From: Xenorhabdus khoisanae
GTDB lineage: Bacteria > Pseudomonadota > Gammaproteobacteria > Enterobacterales > Enterobacteriaceae
Reading direction: 5' to 3'
Assembly (NCBI RefSeq): GCF_001037465.1
Contig: NZ_LFCV01000065.1
Coordinates: forward strand, 1 to 44,951
DNA: 44,951 nt
How positions within the stretch are numbered: the first letter of the stretch is position 1; each line of letters begins with the position of its first letter. This document shows positions 18,103 to 27,800 of this stretch, piece by piece. Made by a program: the position numbers and the translations under genes. Below the pieces are notes generated by a model. That model was not told the origin of the DNA, searched no databases, and saw nothing but the letters and a program-made list of their open reading frames with translations.

Positions 18103-18642
18103 TTTCATAATGAAATAACCATTTTCCAGATCGATATCACTGCGGAATAAAAATTCAAGTGGCCAGGGAATACACCACAAAAATCCTTTTATTTCGATGG
18201 ATAATACATTGTATAGTGACAGTGAATTTATATCGGAAATGCAATTTACCTGAAGATTATCGGGAATGATGCGTGGTTCAAAAATGCGAATAGCATTAAT
18301 AATCTTATTTTGAATATCACACCATTCGATATCAGACATATTTCTACCGGCCAGTGGTTCCATGCCGAAGTTATAAACAGAGTGTTGTATTTCTGGGAAA
18401 GAGGAAAGATCTTGATTAGGTTCTCGATTGACGCTGTTGAGTAGCCACTGCAAATCCCGTAGTACATTTTGCCGCAGGGCTTTGTGTGATAATAGGTAAT
18501 TGCTGACAGATTCTTTTTTCTTGGCAGTGTCGTTATCTGTGAGCCTGTCAAGTAAAGAAGGCAACATTTTATCTCTGGCTGTTATACGCGGAGGTTTTCT
18601 CGCATGATAACCACCATATAACAAAGTAATATTGTCATTCAT
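18091..18642 (-). CDS. tssE: TssE, gp25-like baseplate component
   Basis: A 183-residue protein of the gp25/lysozyme-like baseplate family (not a lysozyme). The conserved VLRDLQWLLNSVNRE block, a NFGMEPLAGRNMS stretch and IINAIRIFEPRIIPDNLQV (with the basal glutamate-proline-arginine signature) identify it. TssE joins the baseplate to the sheath base. The N-terminal 40 residues are rich in Arg/Lys and precede the family core. It sits between the FHA protein gene and tssF. Confidence 0.92.
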   Translation of the reverse strand: MNDNITLLYGGYHARKPPRITARDKMLPSLLDRLTDNDTAKKKESVSNYLLSHKALRQNVLRDLQWLLNSVNREPNQDLSSFPEIQHSVYNFGMEPLAGRNMSDIEWCDIQNKIINAIRIFEPRIIPDNLQVNCISDINSLSLYNVLSIEIKGFLWCIPWPLEFLFRSDIDLENGYFIMKETG

Positions 18643-18726
18643 TAGTCACCTATTAGGCATTATGGTTATGGGTGATATTGGTTGAGGTGACGAAAAAATT
18701 ATAGAAGAGAAACATTGATTCTTTTT

Positions 18727-20370
18727 TTATTTATTTGATTTATTTTGAGAACATTTATATCGATGTATTTCTGCCTCATAGGCTTGCAGAAAATTTTTCC
18801 CTAATAAAGCATAATCCTGATCAAGCTTATGCGCTATTTCCTGATACTGTTTAGTGAAATAGTCCCATAAAGAGGCTTTATAAGTTGATGTTAAGGATAA
18901 ACGAGGAAATCCACCTTCTTTACGTGCTTTTTGTTCAATAACGTTAGGATCGAATAACTGTAAGATATCTGCTGTAATGGTACGTAACCCTGCGATCATA
19001 CCTAATTGATGGGCTTGGAGTTCGAGTAAAATATCCCGCGTAGCTTGTTCTGGTGACATAAAGCCAGGCATATGGTTACCAAACATTTGAACCAACACAG
19101 CCTGGCCTGAAGGTAACAGTTTAAACGGGTTGTTGGCATCGGCCAAAACTTGGGTCATGTCTGCATCTGTCTTGTATTTTAACAAGGTTCTTGAAGCATT
19201 AAGCGCCATAATGCCTTGGGATAGCTGACTGACCAATTTCCCCAATTGATACATTTTATGTTCATCAAACTGGGGTTGTTGAATATGATTGAGTCCCATA
19301 CCATTTAATAAAGCTTCCAGAGACTTACCTTCTAATTTAACTTCATCTGTTTGGTGTGGATGCGGGGAATGGGGTTTATAGGTAACGGGATCAATATTAA
19401 GGCGTTCGCCGACACTTTCATCATTCTTACTGTTATTATCATGATGAAAAGAATTATCTGGATAATTAACAGGATTTTGATAATCGTTTTGATTATGAAG
19501 TTCAGGGTCTGATGGATTTTTTGCTGAACTCTTGATTATTTCTTCTGTTGCGTTATCCAAAGGCGTTAGTGGTTCAGCATTATCTAGCATTAAGTTCAAG
19601 GGATCGTTATTTTTAATATTCCCCTGAGTATGCTTATTGGCAAATAGTACCAGAGGATCAATTTCCTGCTTATTGCTCTGATTACCATATTGATTACTTT
19701 GCTGTAATAACGTGCTGGGCGTGGTGTCATTCAGAATATTTTCTTGTTGGAAATCGGTATCAGGATTAAACATTGCAATAGGATCGGTGGCACGGAATTG
19801 CAGGCTATTAAGGTCGATTGTTGTCTCCATTTGTTCCAGTGGATCAATAGGATTACGTTCCTGATGTTGTTGGGGTTTTATCAGCGGATTATCATCACTC
19901 AATGGTGTCGCTTGCGTTAGTGCGCTCTCTGTTGCTGCTGGAGTGAAAATATTTTCCAATCCGTCCCAGACCTCATTAGGAATATCCGCCGGTTTATTGT
20001 CGGAAGGTTCAGTCGTATTAATAATTCGTGTTGTAGCCGGAGGTGGCGCACTTTGTTTGATATTAACAACCTGAATTTGGTAATCACCAATATTCAGCAT
20101 ATCACCATCACAAACTTCAATCTGGCGGTCGGTCGCCATTGGGATTGTGTTCAGTGAAATCTCAGAAGCAGCACCACGATTAATCATGCGGCATTCGCCA
20201 TCGGAAGAAATAGAAACAATGGCCTGCAAACGGGCTATGGTCTGTTCTTCATCGGGTAAAACCCAGTTATTGTCCGTGCTACGGCCAATAGTACCGCCAG
20301 GTGGTATGAAATCATAACTGAGTTGTGGAGGTCGGTTTGTTCCGGCATTTTTAACAATGGTGAATCGCAT
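18727..20370 (-). CDS. tagH: T6SS FHA-domain protein (TagH/Fha type)
   Basis: A 547-residue protein with an N-terminal FHA fold (residues 1-105), a long polar, Asn/Asp/Gln-rich linker (about 115-370) and a C-terminal helical type VI domain containing ALLNGMGLNHIQQPQFDE and NPFKLLPSGQAVLVQMFG. FHA domains bind phosphothreonine; the kinase gene downstream is the expected partner. The GR-S start of the binding site is kept (GRST, 29-32), but the S-x-x-H motif is ARLQ (46-49), so phosphate binding may be weakened or lost. It is separated from the hcp genes by a terminator hairpin, so it may be expressed at a lower level. Confidence 0.88.
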   Translation of the reverse strand: MRFTIVKNAGTNRPPQLSYDFIPPGGTIGRSTDNNWVLPDEEQTIARLQAIVSISSDGECRMINRGAASEISLNTIPMATDRQIEVCDGDMLNIGDYQIQVVNIKQSAPPPATTRIINTTEPSDNKPADIPNEVWDGLENIFTPAATESALTQATPLSDDNPLIKPQQHQERNPIDPLEQMETTIDLNSLQFRATDPIAMFNPDTDFQQENILNDTTPSTLLQQSNQYGNQSNKQEIDPLVLFANKHTQGNIKNNDPLNLMLDNAEPLTPLDNATEEIIKSSAKNPSDPELHNQNDYQNPVNYPDNSFHHDNNSKNDESVGERLNIDPVTYKPHSPHPHQTDEVKLEGKSLEALLNGMGLNHIQQPQFDEHKMYQLGKLVSQLSQGIMALNASRTLLKYKTDADMTQVLADANNPFKLLPSGQAVLVQMFGNHMPGFMSPEQATRDILLELQAHQLGMIAGLRTITADILQLFDPNVIEQKARKEGGFPRLSLTSTYKASLWDYFTKQYQEIAHKLDQDYALLGKNFLQAYEAEIHRYKCSQNKSNK

Positions 20371-20389
20371 AATTATGGATGCCTATTGT

Positions 20390-20427
20390 TGGGAAAAATA
20401 ACCTCCCTTTGAAATAGGGAGGTTATT
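20390..20427 (-). terminator. intra-operon terminator/attenuator after hcp
   Basis: AATAACCTCCCT (20397-20408) and AGGGAGGTTATT (20416-20427) form a perfect 12-pair stem with a 7-base loop. In the minus direction it is followed by TATTTTTCCC, a T-run. It lies between the second hcp and the FHA gene, so full-length read-through would be reduced and hcp output kept high. Confidence 0.85.
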
Positions 20428-20465
20428 ATTGAAATAGCTGACAGATATTATTTACTATTTCTTTA

Positions 20466-20960
20466 TTAAGAAATTTTCTTAGTAGCAATATTATAACCAC
20501 AAGTAACAGCAGCTTCTGGAGTGCCGTCGAATTTCTGACCAATATAAGTTTCTGTATACTCTTCAAAAGCTAACTTAATAAAAATATCATTATTACTCCC
20601 ATATGAATCATAAGAGGTATTACATAACGTAATAAAAACTTTTTTCATATCGAATATATAGAATGCTTCTTCTTCATCTCCACTGGATGATCTTAATATC
20701 TCGACTTTAGCCGATTCAGCATGTTTTCCCTTAAATAAATAATCACGTAAGGCCGTACTGGATTTATCATACAATATTTGAACTGTTAACTCACCGATAA
20801 AAGGTGTTCCTGCGCACAAACCTTTTTTCTGAGTAATACTAGCTTGATTGGTTATAGTATGTTCTATTGTTACAACAGCCATCCAATCAATATATTTGGT
20901 GTGTTTGGATTCACCTTTAATACCCTTTATTTCTAAATATCCACAGGTTAATTCGCTCAT
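20466..20960 (-). CDS. hcp: Hcp, T6SS inner tube protein (second copy)
   Basis: A 164-residue Hcp family protein. The MSELTCGYLEIKGIKGES start, the GTPFIGELTVQIL region and the C-terminal YTETYIGQKFDGTPEAA stretch fit the family. Hcp forms hexamer rings that stack as the expelled tube and can carry effectors inside. It is 22 bases downstream of the other hcp, and the two differ at most positions outside the shared core blocks, so this is an old duplication rather than a recent one. Confidence 0.9.
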   Translation of the reverse strand: MSELTCGYLEIKGIKGESKHTKYIDWMAVVTIEHTITNQASITQKKGLCAGTPFIGELTVQILYDKSSTALRDYLFKGKHAESAKVEILRSSSGDEEEAFYIFDMKKVFITLCNTSYDSYGSNNDIFIKLAFEEYTETYIGQKFDGTPEAAVTCGYNIATKKIS

Positions 20961-20982
20961 AATTAATTTCTCTTTAAATTAA

Positions 20983-21468
20983 TCAAATAACTTTGTTAGC
21001 ATAACGATCATAACCATGATGAATTGCTGCATCAGCTGTACCATCCGGTTTTTGCCCTGTGTATGTTTCTTCATATTGCTGGTAGTCTATTCCAATCTGA
21101 CAATAACTACTATCACGACTCAGAGCCACGGTACTATGAACAATAAGAGATTGTGACAGCAGAATTTTTTGCCACACTATATCGGTTGCTTCTCCCCTTT
21201 TCATTATTTCTATTGTCGTTGTTTTTATATGCTTTCCTTGTAACAGATGTTTACGCATTGCAATATACGCTTTTTCTAGCTCGAATGCGATAAAGATTAA
21301 ATCTATTACTGGTGTACCGGCAGTGAGGCCTGAAACCCCATCGACACTAGCTGGATTTGCAGTTTGAATACCAATGTTGCCAAAACCGGTCCAGTCTTTA
21401 TGTTTGTCATCTCCGGATTCACCATCAATACCTTCAAACTTAATGTATCCATAATTAATCTCAGACAT
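20983..21468 (-). CDS. hcp: Hcp, T6SS inner tube protein (first copy)
   Basis: A 161-residue Hcp family protein beginning MSEINYGYIKFEGIDGES and ending with the YEETYTGQKPDGTADAA block that is the clearest shared element with its neighbour. It has an extra-loop difference in the middle (KAYIAMRKHLLQGKHIKTT versus TALRDYLFKGKHAES). Adjacent, non-identical Hcps raise the possibility of mixed tubes or cargo specialisation. The upstream gap to tssC is about 100 bases with no terminator that I can see. Confidence 0.9.
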   Translation of the reverse strand: MSEINYGYIKFEGIDGESGDDKHKDWTGFGNIGIQTANPASVDGVSGLTAGTPVIDLIFIAFELEKAYIAMRKHLLQGKHIKTTTIEIMKRGEATDIVWQKILLSQSLIVHSTVALSRDSSYCQIGIDYQQYEETYTGQKPDGTADAAIHHGYDRYANKVI

Positions 21469-21569
21469 AATTTACTCCGATTAAATGACTAATATATATT
21501 TTGCAATTATGCACGGTTGATATTACAAAGAGTTTTTAAAACAAATATTGCTATAGAGTCTATTTGATT

Positions 21570-23078
21570 TTAACCTCCTTTCAATGAAGGAAGTTTTGAT
21601 ACTAAGCGCAGAGAAACCGTTAATCCTTCTAATTGATAATGAGGGCGCAAGAAGAACTTCGCATGATAATAGCCCGGGTTTCCCTCTACTTCTTCTACCT
21701 GAACCTCTGCATTGGCCAGCGGTTTTTTAGATTTAACGATTTGTGAAGAATTAACAGGATCACCATCAACATAATTTATGATCCAGCGATTAAGCCAACG
21801 TTCCATATCATCGCGTTCTTGAAAAGTCCCTATTTTATCGCGCACAATACATTTCAGATAATGGGCAAAACGACAACAGGCAAATAAATAAGGTAAGCGA
21901 GCCGAAAGATTTGCATTGGCAGTCGCATCAGGGTCGTAATATTCAGCAGGCTTTTGAAGTGATTGCGCACCAATAAATGCAGCCATATCTGTATTCTTGC
22001 GATGTAATAATGGAATAAAACCATTTTTTGCTAATTCTGCTTCACGTCGATCACTAATTGCAATTTCGGTGGGGCATTTCATATCAATACCCCCATCATC
22101 AGATGGGAACGTATAACAAGGCAAATTCTCCACCAGTCCGCCGGATTCTACGCCCCGGATAGCAGTACCCCAGCCATACATTTTAAATGAACGATTGATA
22201 TTAACCGCCATGGCATAAGCAGAATTGGCCCAAGTGTAGTTATTGTGTGTGGAGCCTTCAGTATCTTCCTCGAAATTAAAATCATCCACAGGATTGGTTT
22301 TATTGCCATAAGGCAGACGAGAGAGAAAACGTGGCAGCACTAATCCCAGATAACGAATATCTTCAGAGTCACGCAAATTACTCCAAGGAGCATATTCCGT
22401 ATTTTGAAAAACTTTGGTCAGATCTCGTGGGTTAGAAAGTTCTTGCCAGGATTCCATTTGCAATACACTTGGTGCGGCACCTGCAATAAATGGGCAGTGG
22501 GCTGCTGCACTAATCTGTGCTATTTCACGCAAAAGCTCAACATCGGGCGCAGTATGGTCAAAATAGTAATCACCAACCAGACACCCGTATGGTTCACCAC
22601 CAAACTGACCATATTCTGCTTCATAGATCTTTTTAAAGATAGGGCTTTGATCCCAACTGACGCCTTTAAAACGTTTTAGCGTGCTACCCAACTCTTTTTT
22701 GGAAATGCACATCACACGGATTTTCAGCATTTCGTCAGTTTCAGTATTATTGACCAGATGATGCAGACCGCGCCAGGCGCCTTCCAGAGTCTGGAATTCG
22801 TCATGGTGCAGAATATGATTAATTTGTTGCGATAATTTATTATCGATTTCGGCAATGAGGGCCTGAATGGTACGGTAGGTATCACCGGAGACCGTGACAG
22901 TATTTTCCAGCGCCTGCTGAGCTAACGTTTTCACCGCATTTTCAACGGCATTGCGAGTCTGATCACTTTGGGGGCGAAATTCTTTATTCAGGAGTACACT
23001 CAGTTCATCAGGCGTATACTCTTTCGGTACCTGTTCTTGCTCTTGCTGAAATTCAGTTTCTTGTTCAGTTGTGCTCAT
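21570..23078 (-). CDS. tssC: TssC, T6SS large sheath subunit
   Basis: A 502-residue TssC/VipB/EvpB protein. Family marks: LEGAWRGLHHLVNNTETDEML, EYGQFGGEPYGCLVGDYYF, FIAGAAPSVLQMESW, the WANSAYAMAVNINRSFKMYGW stretch, and the C-terminal HYLKCIVRDKIGTF and YHAKFFLRPHYQLEGLTVSL. With TssB it forms the contractile sheath that drives the Hcp tube. The ribosome site AAGGAG lies inside the last codons of tssB and the stop TAA abuts the ATG, indicating coupled, matched expression. Confidence 0.97.
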   Translation of the reverse strand: MSTTEQETEFQQEQEQVPKEYTPDELSVLLNKEFRPQSDQTRNAVENAVKTLAQQALENTVTVSGDTYRTIQALIAEIDNKLSQQINHILHHDEFQTLEGAWRGLHHLVNNTETDEMLKIRVMCISKKELGSTLKRFKGVSWDQSPIFKKIYEAEYGQFGGEPYGCLVGDYYFDHTAPDVELLREIAQISAAAHCPFIAGAAPSVLQMESWQELSNPRDLTKVFQNTEYAPWSNLRDSEDIRYLGLVLPRFLSRLPYGNKTNPVDDFNFEEDTEGSTHNNYTWANSAYAMAVNINRSFKMYGWGTAIRGVESGGLVENLPCYTFPSDDGGIDMKCPTEIAISDRREAELAKNGFIPLLHRKNTDMAAFIGAQSLQKPAEYYDPDATANANLSARLPYLFACCRFAHYLKCIVRDKIGTFQERDDMERWLNRWIINYVDGDPVNSSQIVKSKKPLANAEVQVEEVEGNPGYYHAKFFLRPHYQLEGLTVSLRLVSKLPSLKGG

Positions 23079-23630
23079 TTATGACTCCTTATTTTCAGTA
23101 TCTTCTTCAGGGGCATTCTCTGTTTCAGTAGCACTTTCTGAAGGTTTTGGCGCTTCGGCCAGAGATTTCATCAGAGCCGGGTTTTGCAGAATTTCGGAGA
23201 TCAGTTGTTCTGCACCGCTTTTACCGTCCATATAGGATAATAAGTTTGCCAGTTGAGTTCGTGCCTCCAACAGTTTAGCCAGCGGCTCCACTTTTTTAGC
23301 AATGGCATCAGGTTGAAAGTCTTCCATTTTTTCAAAATCTATTACGACATTCAGCTGTCCGTCACCTGTCAATGTATTATCCACTTGAAAAGCAACACGG
23401 GGTTTTATTGATTTCATGCGCTCATCAAAGTTATCAGCATCAATTTCCAAAAAGCTGCGTTCACTGACCTCAGGCAAGGCTTCTATCGATTTTCCGGCTA
23501 AATCCGCTATTACCCCCATAACAAAGGGTAATTGAATTGTCTGTTCTGAACCGTAAAGTTCAACATCATATTCAATCTGTACACGTGGGGGACGATTTTG
23601 CCCGATGAATTTTTGTCCACTGGATTTCAT
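23079..23630 (-). CDS. tssB: TssB, T6SS small sheath subunit
   Basis: A 183-residue TssB/VipA/ImpB protein. It opens SSGQKFIGQNRPPRVQIEYD, followed by the conserved LPFVMGVIADLAG and FLEIDADNFDERM, and has a C-terminal helical, acidic tail. Pairs with TssC to make the contractile sheath, and its tail helix is the expected ClpV docking element. GGAGA seven bases ahead supports the start. It lies after a 131-base gap behind tssA that holds an 8-bp tandem repeat. Confidence 0.96.
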   Translation of the reverse strand: MKSSGQKFIGQNRPPRVQIEYDVELYGSEQTIQLPFVMGVIADLAGKSIEALPEVSERSFLEIDADNFDERMKSIKPRVAFQVDNTLTGDGQLNVVIDFEKMEDFQPDAIAKKVEPLAKLLEARTQLANLLSYMDGKSGAEQLISEILQNPALMKSLAEAPKPSESATETENAPEEDTENKES

Positions 23631-23667
23631 AGCAAATTCTCCATTACTGGCTAATTAATTTGACAGC

Positions 23668-23699
23668 TTAATAAGTTAATAAGTTAATAAGTTAATAAG
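23668..23699 (-). repeat. 8-bp tandem repeat x4 upstream of tssB
   Basis: TTAATAAG occurs four times in perfect tandem (CTTATTAA in the gene direction), about 40 bases ahead of the tssB start. An array of 8-bp units is prone to slippage; loss or gain would move any upstream promoter element by eight bases. Confidence 0.92.
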
Positions 23700-23761
23700 A
23701 AATGAGTCGCTAATAAGGCATTTTGAATTAAGAGTAGAAAAGGCTGACTTTAATCTGTGTC

Positions 23762-24823
23762 TCAGTTATCCGGACGACCAAAAATGATTTCGAGTTGATT
23801 TAGTCCATCTGGGGCAAGATCATGAACAATATCAACAAAATCACGATCAATTAACCGCTGAATGCGGGCAATCATCATCGGAGCAGGATGACTGGGTTCA
23901 TACTTAAGAAAATAGTGTTTGGCTTTCTCTAATAACATGCGTGCTTCATCACGGTTATTGGCTTCCACTTCGTTCCAATACGTTGATGTCTTATTTTCCG
24001 TATTTTCTGCTAATAGGGAATTTGTCTGCTCTGAAAAGGGGGATATTGGTGTCAGTGCATCCGGCGTTTTTCCTTTGTCAGAAATATTGGTTGCTGATTG
24101 AAGTACTGGTGAAGGACAAAATTCAATCACCTTATTTAAATTCTTTAAAAGACCGGATAATTCAGGTACATACATTGCTGATAATTTATTGCCAATAATG
24201 TTCAGTATGGCGATAAGGTGATCGCGAATACTGATTACGGCTGTAATTTCGGGATTATTACCTAGTTGTTTTAGTTCTTCCACCAATCGAGTGCGCCCAC
24301 CTGTATAGCCACTAATTTCAGATATTGTTCCATCAAGTAATGAAAAGACTTCCTGTAATGATAATTCTTTTGAAATGCTTTTCAGCAGAATGGAGCGCTT
24401 CACTTGCAAGGTGAGAGGTGAATCATCTTCAATAGCAGCGAGTATATTAAGGCGAAACAACGGATCATATTCTCCCTCAAACTCCAGTGTTGGCCAGACC
24501 TCTTCCCAATATCGCTCCAGTGTTTGCCTGAGCAAATCCATACCTTCGGCATAACCACATAATCCCCGCATTTCTAACCATGATTGTGCCAGCGCTATGA
24601 TGACACGCAAATCTTTAGTACGACTCAATAATTTTATGGACTGCTTTTCTACTTCTGCCCAGTTGGGCTGTTCTGCTGGAATAGTAATATCACCAAATTG
24701 CTGTTCTACTTTTCCGAACAAGGATTGTTCTAACTCCATAAATTCGACATCGTATTCCAAATCTTCTCCACAGGGTGATTCGGTGCTGACTGGCTTAAGT
24801 AAGGCATCAATATTCATAGTCAT
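23762..24823 (-). CDS. tssA: TssA, T6SS assembly/cap protein (short ImpA type)
   Basis: A 353-residue protein with the N-terminal ImpA_N domain (IDALLKPVSTESPCGEDLEYDVEF), then LRVIIALAQSWLEMRGLCGYAEGMDLLRQ and LERYWEEVWPTLE, and a C-terminal helical segment (YFLKYEPSHPAPMMIARIQRLID) shared by short TssA proteins. It primes sheath and tube polymerisation. Two in-frame ATGs (24823 and 24817) are possible; either gives the same domains. It lies 38 bases after tssM. Confidence 0.92.
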   Translation of the reverse strand: MTMNIDALLKPVSTESPCGEDLEYDVEFMELEQSLFGKVEQQFGDITIPAEQPNWAEVEKQSIKLLSRTKDLRVIIALAQSWLEMRGLCGYAEGMDLLRQTLERYWEEVWPTLEFEGEYDPLFRLNILAAIEDDSPLTLQVKRSILLKSISKELSLQEVFSLLDGTISEISGYTGGRTRLVEELKQLGNNPEITAVISIRDHLIAILNIIGNKLSAMYVPELSGLLKNLNKVIEFCPSPVLQSATNISDKGKTPDALTPISPFSEQTNSLLAENTENKTSTYWNEVEANNRDEARMLLEKAKHYFLKYEPSHPAPMMIARIQRLIDRDFVDIVHDLAPDGLNQLEIIFGRPDN

Positions 24824-24861
24824 TTTCTGCTCATGTTGATGATTAAATACGCTACCGATTT

Positions 24862-27800
24862 TTATGAATTTATTAAGTTGGGGCAGGTGAAATTGGGTAG
24901 CTGAAATGGGCTAAAAATACTGTTTGGGATAAATTTCAATGAAATATGATGACCATTGATGTTGAATGTTGCTGACAGGCTCATATCGCTACTGGTGTTT
25001 TGTTGCTGTAGAAAAGGTTTCGCATAATCTAGCAGGCGGTTTAAAGCCCACGGACCAGAAGTCATTAAGCTGGCTGTTGTTCCGTCTGCTAAATTCAATT
25101 GGATGCGAACCTGATTTGTTTTACCGGGACCGGGCCAATTGAACCGCTGTGAAACTGGGGGGCCGTGACTATATTGTAATTGCTGACCGTCTACATCAAG
25201 TATCATGCTTAATATGTTGTAATCCATATCAACCGTGCGCACGATGATTTGGAATGAAGGCGCGGTGGCTCCACCCGTAAAAAAGGTATTGCGGATAATC
25301 TCGGCTTGTTTAAATGGTTTGAGTAAGTCTTTATTTTCCGGCGATACTTTTCCGTCCACTACTGAGATAAAACGCCAGTCTGGTTGGCTGGTATCCACTT
25401 TTCCCACAAGATTCTTCTGGAAAAAGCTGTCCATTATGCCTGAGCCGGGAGCAAACATTCGTGCCATATCATCGGGCTTGATATCATTACGGGCGCTGTG
25501 TGTCAGCGGGTAGCGGTTGGCAATCGCCTGATTGCAGAAGTTGCTGACTTCTGCATTAAGATGCTTACCGATATTCTTTATATCGCTGAGCTGCGTATCA
25601 CTGTTGGCACCCATCGCCAATGAAAAAATCATATTTCTGAACGGTATGGGTAGAAGTTCAGCCGTTGCCTGTAGCTGCATAATGATTTTATTTGATGGTG
25701 CAGGCATACCTATATTAGCTGCATCTTGTACAGAATTTAGGTATTCATATAATTCATTGATTTCTTTCAATATGTTATCAAAAGGAATGTTCTTGGTTTT
25801 GCCATCAGAGATTTTTGCCAATGCAGTGATTTGTGCAAAATGCTCTCTTAATGTTTGTTCTGGTGTAGGTTGTTCATCTTCTGGTAGCCGTTGATTGGGG
25901 ACGAGTTTTGTTAATGATTTAGCGTTATTATTGACGAGATTGCCTATTTTATCCGTCTTGCCATTGTTCAGCCCTTCATCCAAGGTGACATTCTTACTGA
26001 TATTAATCAGCAGATGGCGCATGGGAGAAAGATTTGAAGCTAATAAGCGAGCCATGTTGGCGCGCTGTTCCATATTGGTGATATTGTTCAGGCGAATATC
26101 AGACAGAAATTGATCCCACTGATAAATATAATCATTGATATAAAACTGGCGTACAAAAAATGCGATCTCTTTAGGAGGTTGTTTTCTTTCATACTTCCCC
26201 AGTATCCAGCTATCCTGGCTGTACAGCGTATCGATAAGCGCGTTGAGATCCTTGCCAAAACCTGTTTTATAACCTGCTGGAGTAAACATTCCGGGTATAC
26301 CCTGAGTTATCGGTGTACCACTGATACGCGAAAAAACGAGTTCAGTTTGAGGGCCTGCAAGAGTTATCAGGCTTACCGAAGGTAAGTTAGCGTTATTCAA
26401 CAAGTTATACTTCAAATGAGTATAGATGCGTTGTGCGGGTGGAATGCTGCTGAGTTGAGCCTGTTTTTGTTCCGCCAGTTGGTTATCACGGATATAGGGC
26501 GATGTAACAATTTGATTGTCCAGCAGTTGCTTAAGGTGTTCGTCGATTTGATACAACTGCTCTTGGGAAATATCGGGTTGCAAATGGGTTTGCAAATATT
26601 GCATGACCCAATTACGTAAAAATTTACTGTCATAATACTTGGGCTGATATAACATTTGATACGCTTTCAGCGTATTGTATGCACTATCTACATCTATATT
26701 ATTGCCTTTGTCCTGGCGCATCTCAGCGGTTATTAACTGTGCGATCTGTGGCAACAATAATAAATTTAATGTTTTTGTGTACAGAGTCCTGCTTGCATCA
26801 CTAATCTGTTCACCACAATACAACCCCATCCGGTAGGATAGAGGGGGATTATCAAGTGAAAATTTCTCGCTCTTCGCCAAATTAGCCAGATTATTCAAAA
26901 CAGGGAGCAGGGAATAAATATCGGTATTATTGGTTTCTTTTTTTAACTCAGCACGTTGTTTTAACTCATCACCCTGGCGAAGAATAGGGGGGATCTTAGC
27001 CTGTACTTCCATGAGGTAATTTTTGTTATTGCTATAACTGGTAAAAAATAAGGTGATAATGAACACCAAAGTCGTAACCAGAATCGTATAACCCAACCCA
27101 TTCAGCAGATAACTGCGGTATACCCACCAGCGGTTGTAACTGGCTAATCCCGCTTCCTGAAAAACACTTCCCAATAAGTTTTTCAGAAAATAAGCCTGAT
27201 GAATTTGAGGCTGATGCAAAAAGTCCTCATTATTCTGCCATGCCTGATTATTGTTCCATGATAGTGAGCTACTATTATTATCTGTTGGTAATTGGAGATG
27301 ACGGTTAAGCCTTTCCATGACTTTATCAAACGACACGTCTTCTTGTATTCCACTGGTAAAATAAAGCCCTCGTGGAGAATAAGGAATTTCGAATCCAGAT
27401 TTAGCGAATACAAGTTCAAGGTATTGCCCAATTAATGGACGTAATGCGGCGAATTCTTGTGGAAATAAATAACTTTCGGCACAGTGTCGAGGCATATTCT
27501 GTTGCAGTAAAATATTGGGTAATTCTGCATCTAATCTTTTTTGTAACAGATAATATTGCTGTTCAAAAAAATCGCTTATATTCCAGTCGGTTTTATTCCA
27601 CGGGAAAGTAAATCCCCATATTTGATTGTGTTGAGCCTTGTCAAAATGAGCAAAGTAAGCATTAAATCCTTTTAATAAATCTGTTTTCGTGACAATGACA
27701 TAAATCGGAAACCGGATTTTAAGTTGTTCATGTAATTCTGCTAAACGCCTGTGTAACATATAAGCCTGCCGTTCGCGGGCTTCCTTGGGTAAATTCAGCA

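Noticed and set aside
25532-25894. 120-residue open frame on the plus strand inside tssM
   Set aside because: Antisense to tssM, no family resemblance; shadow frame.
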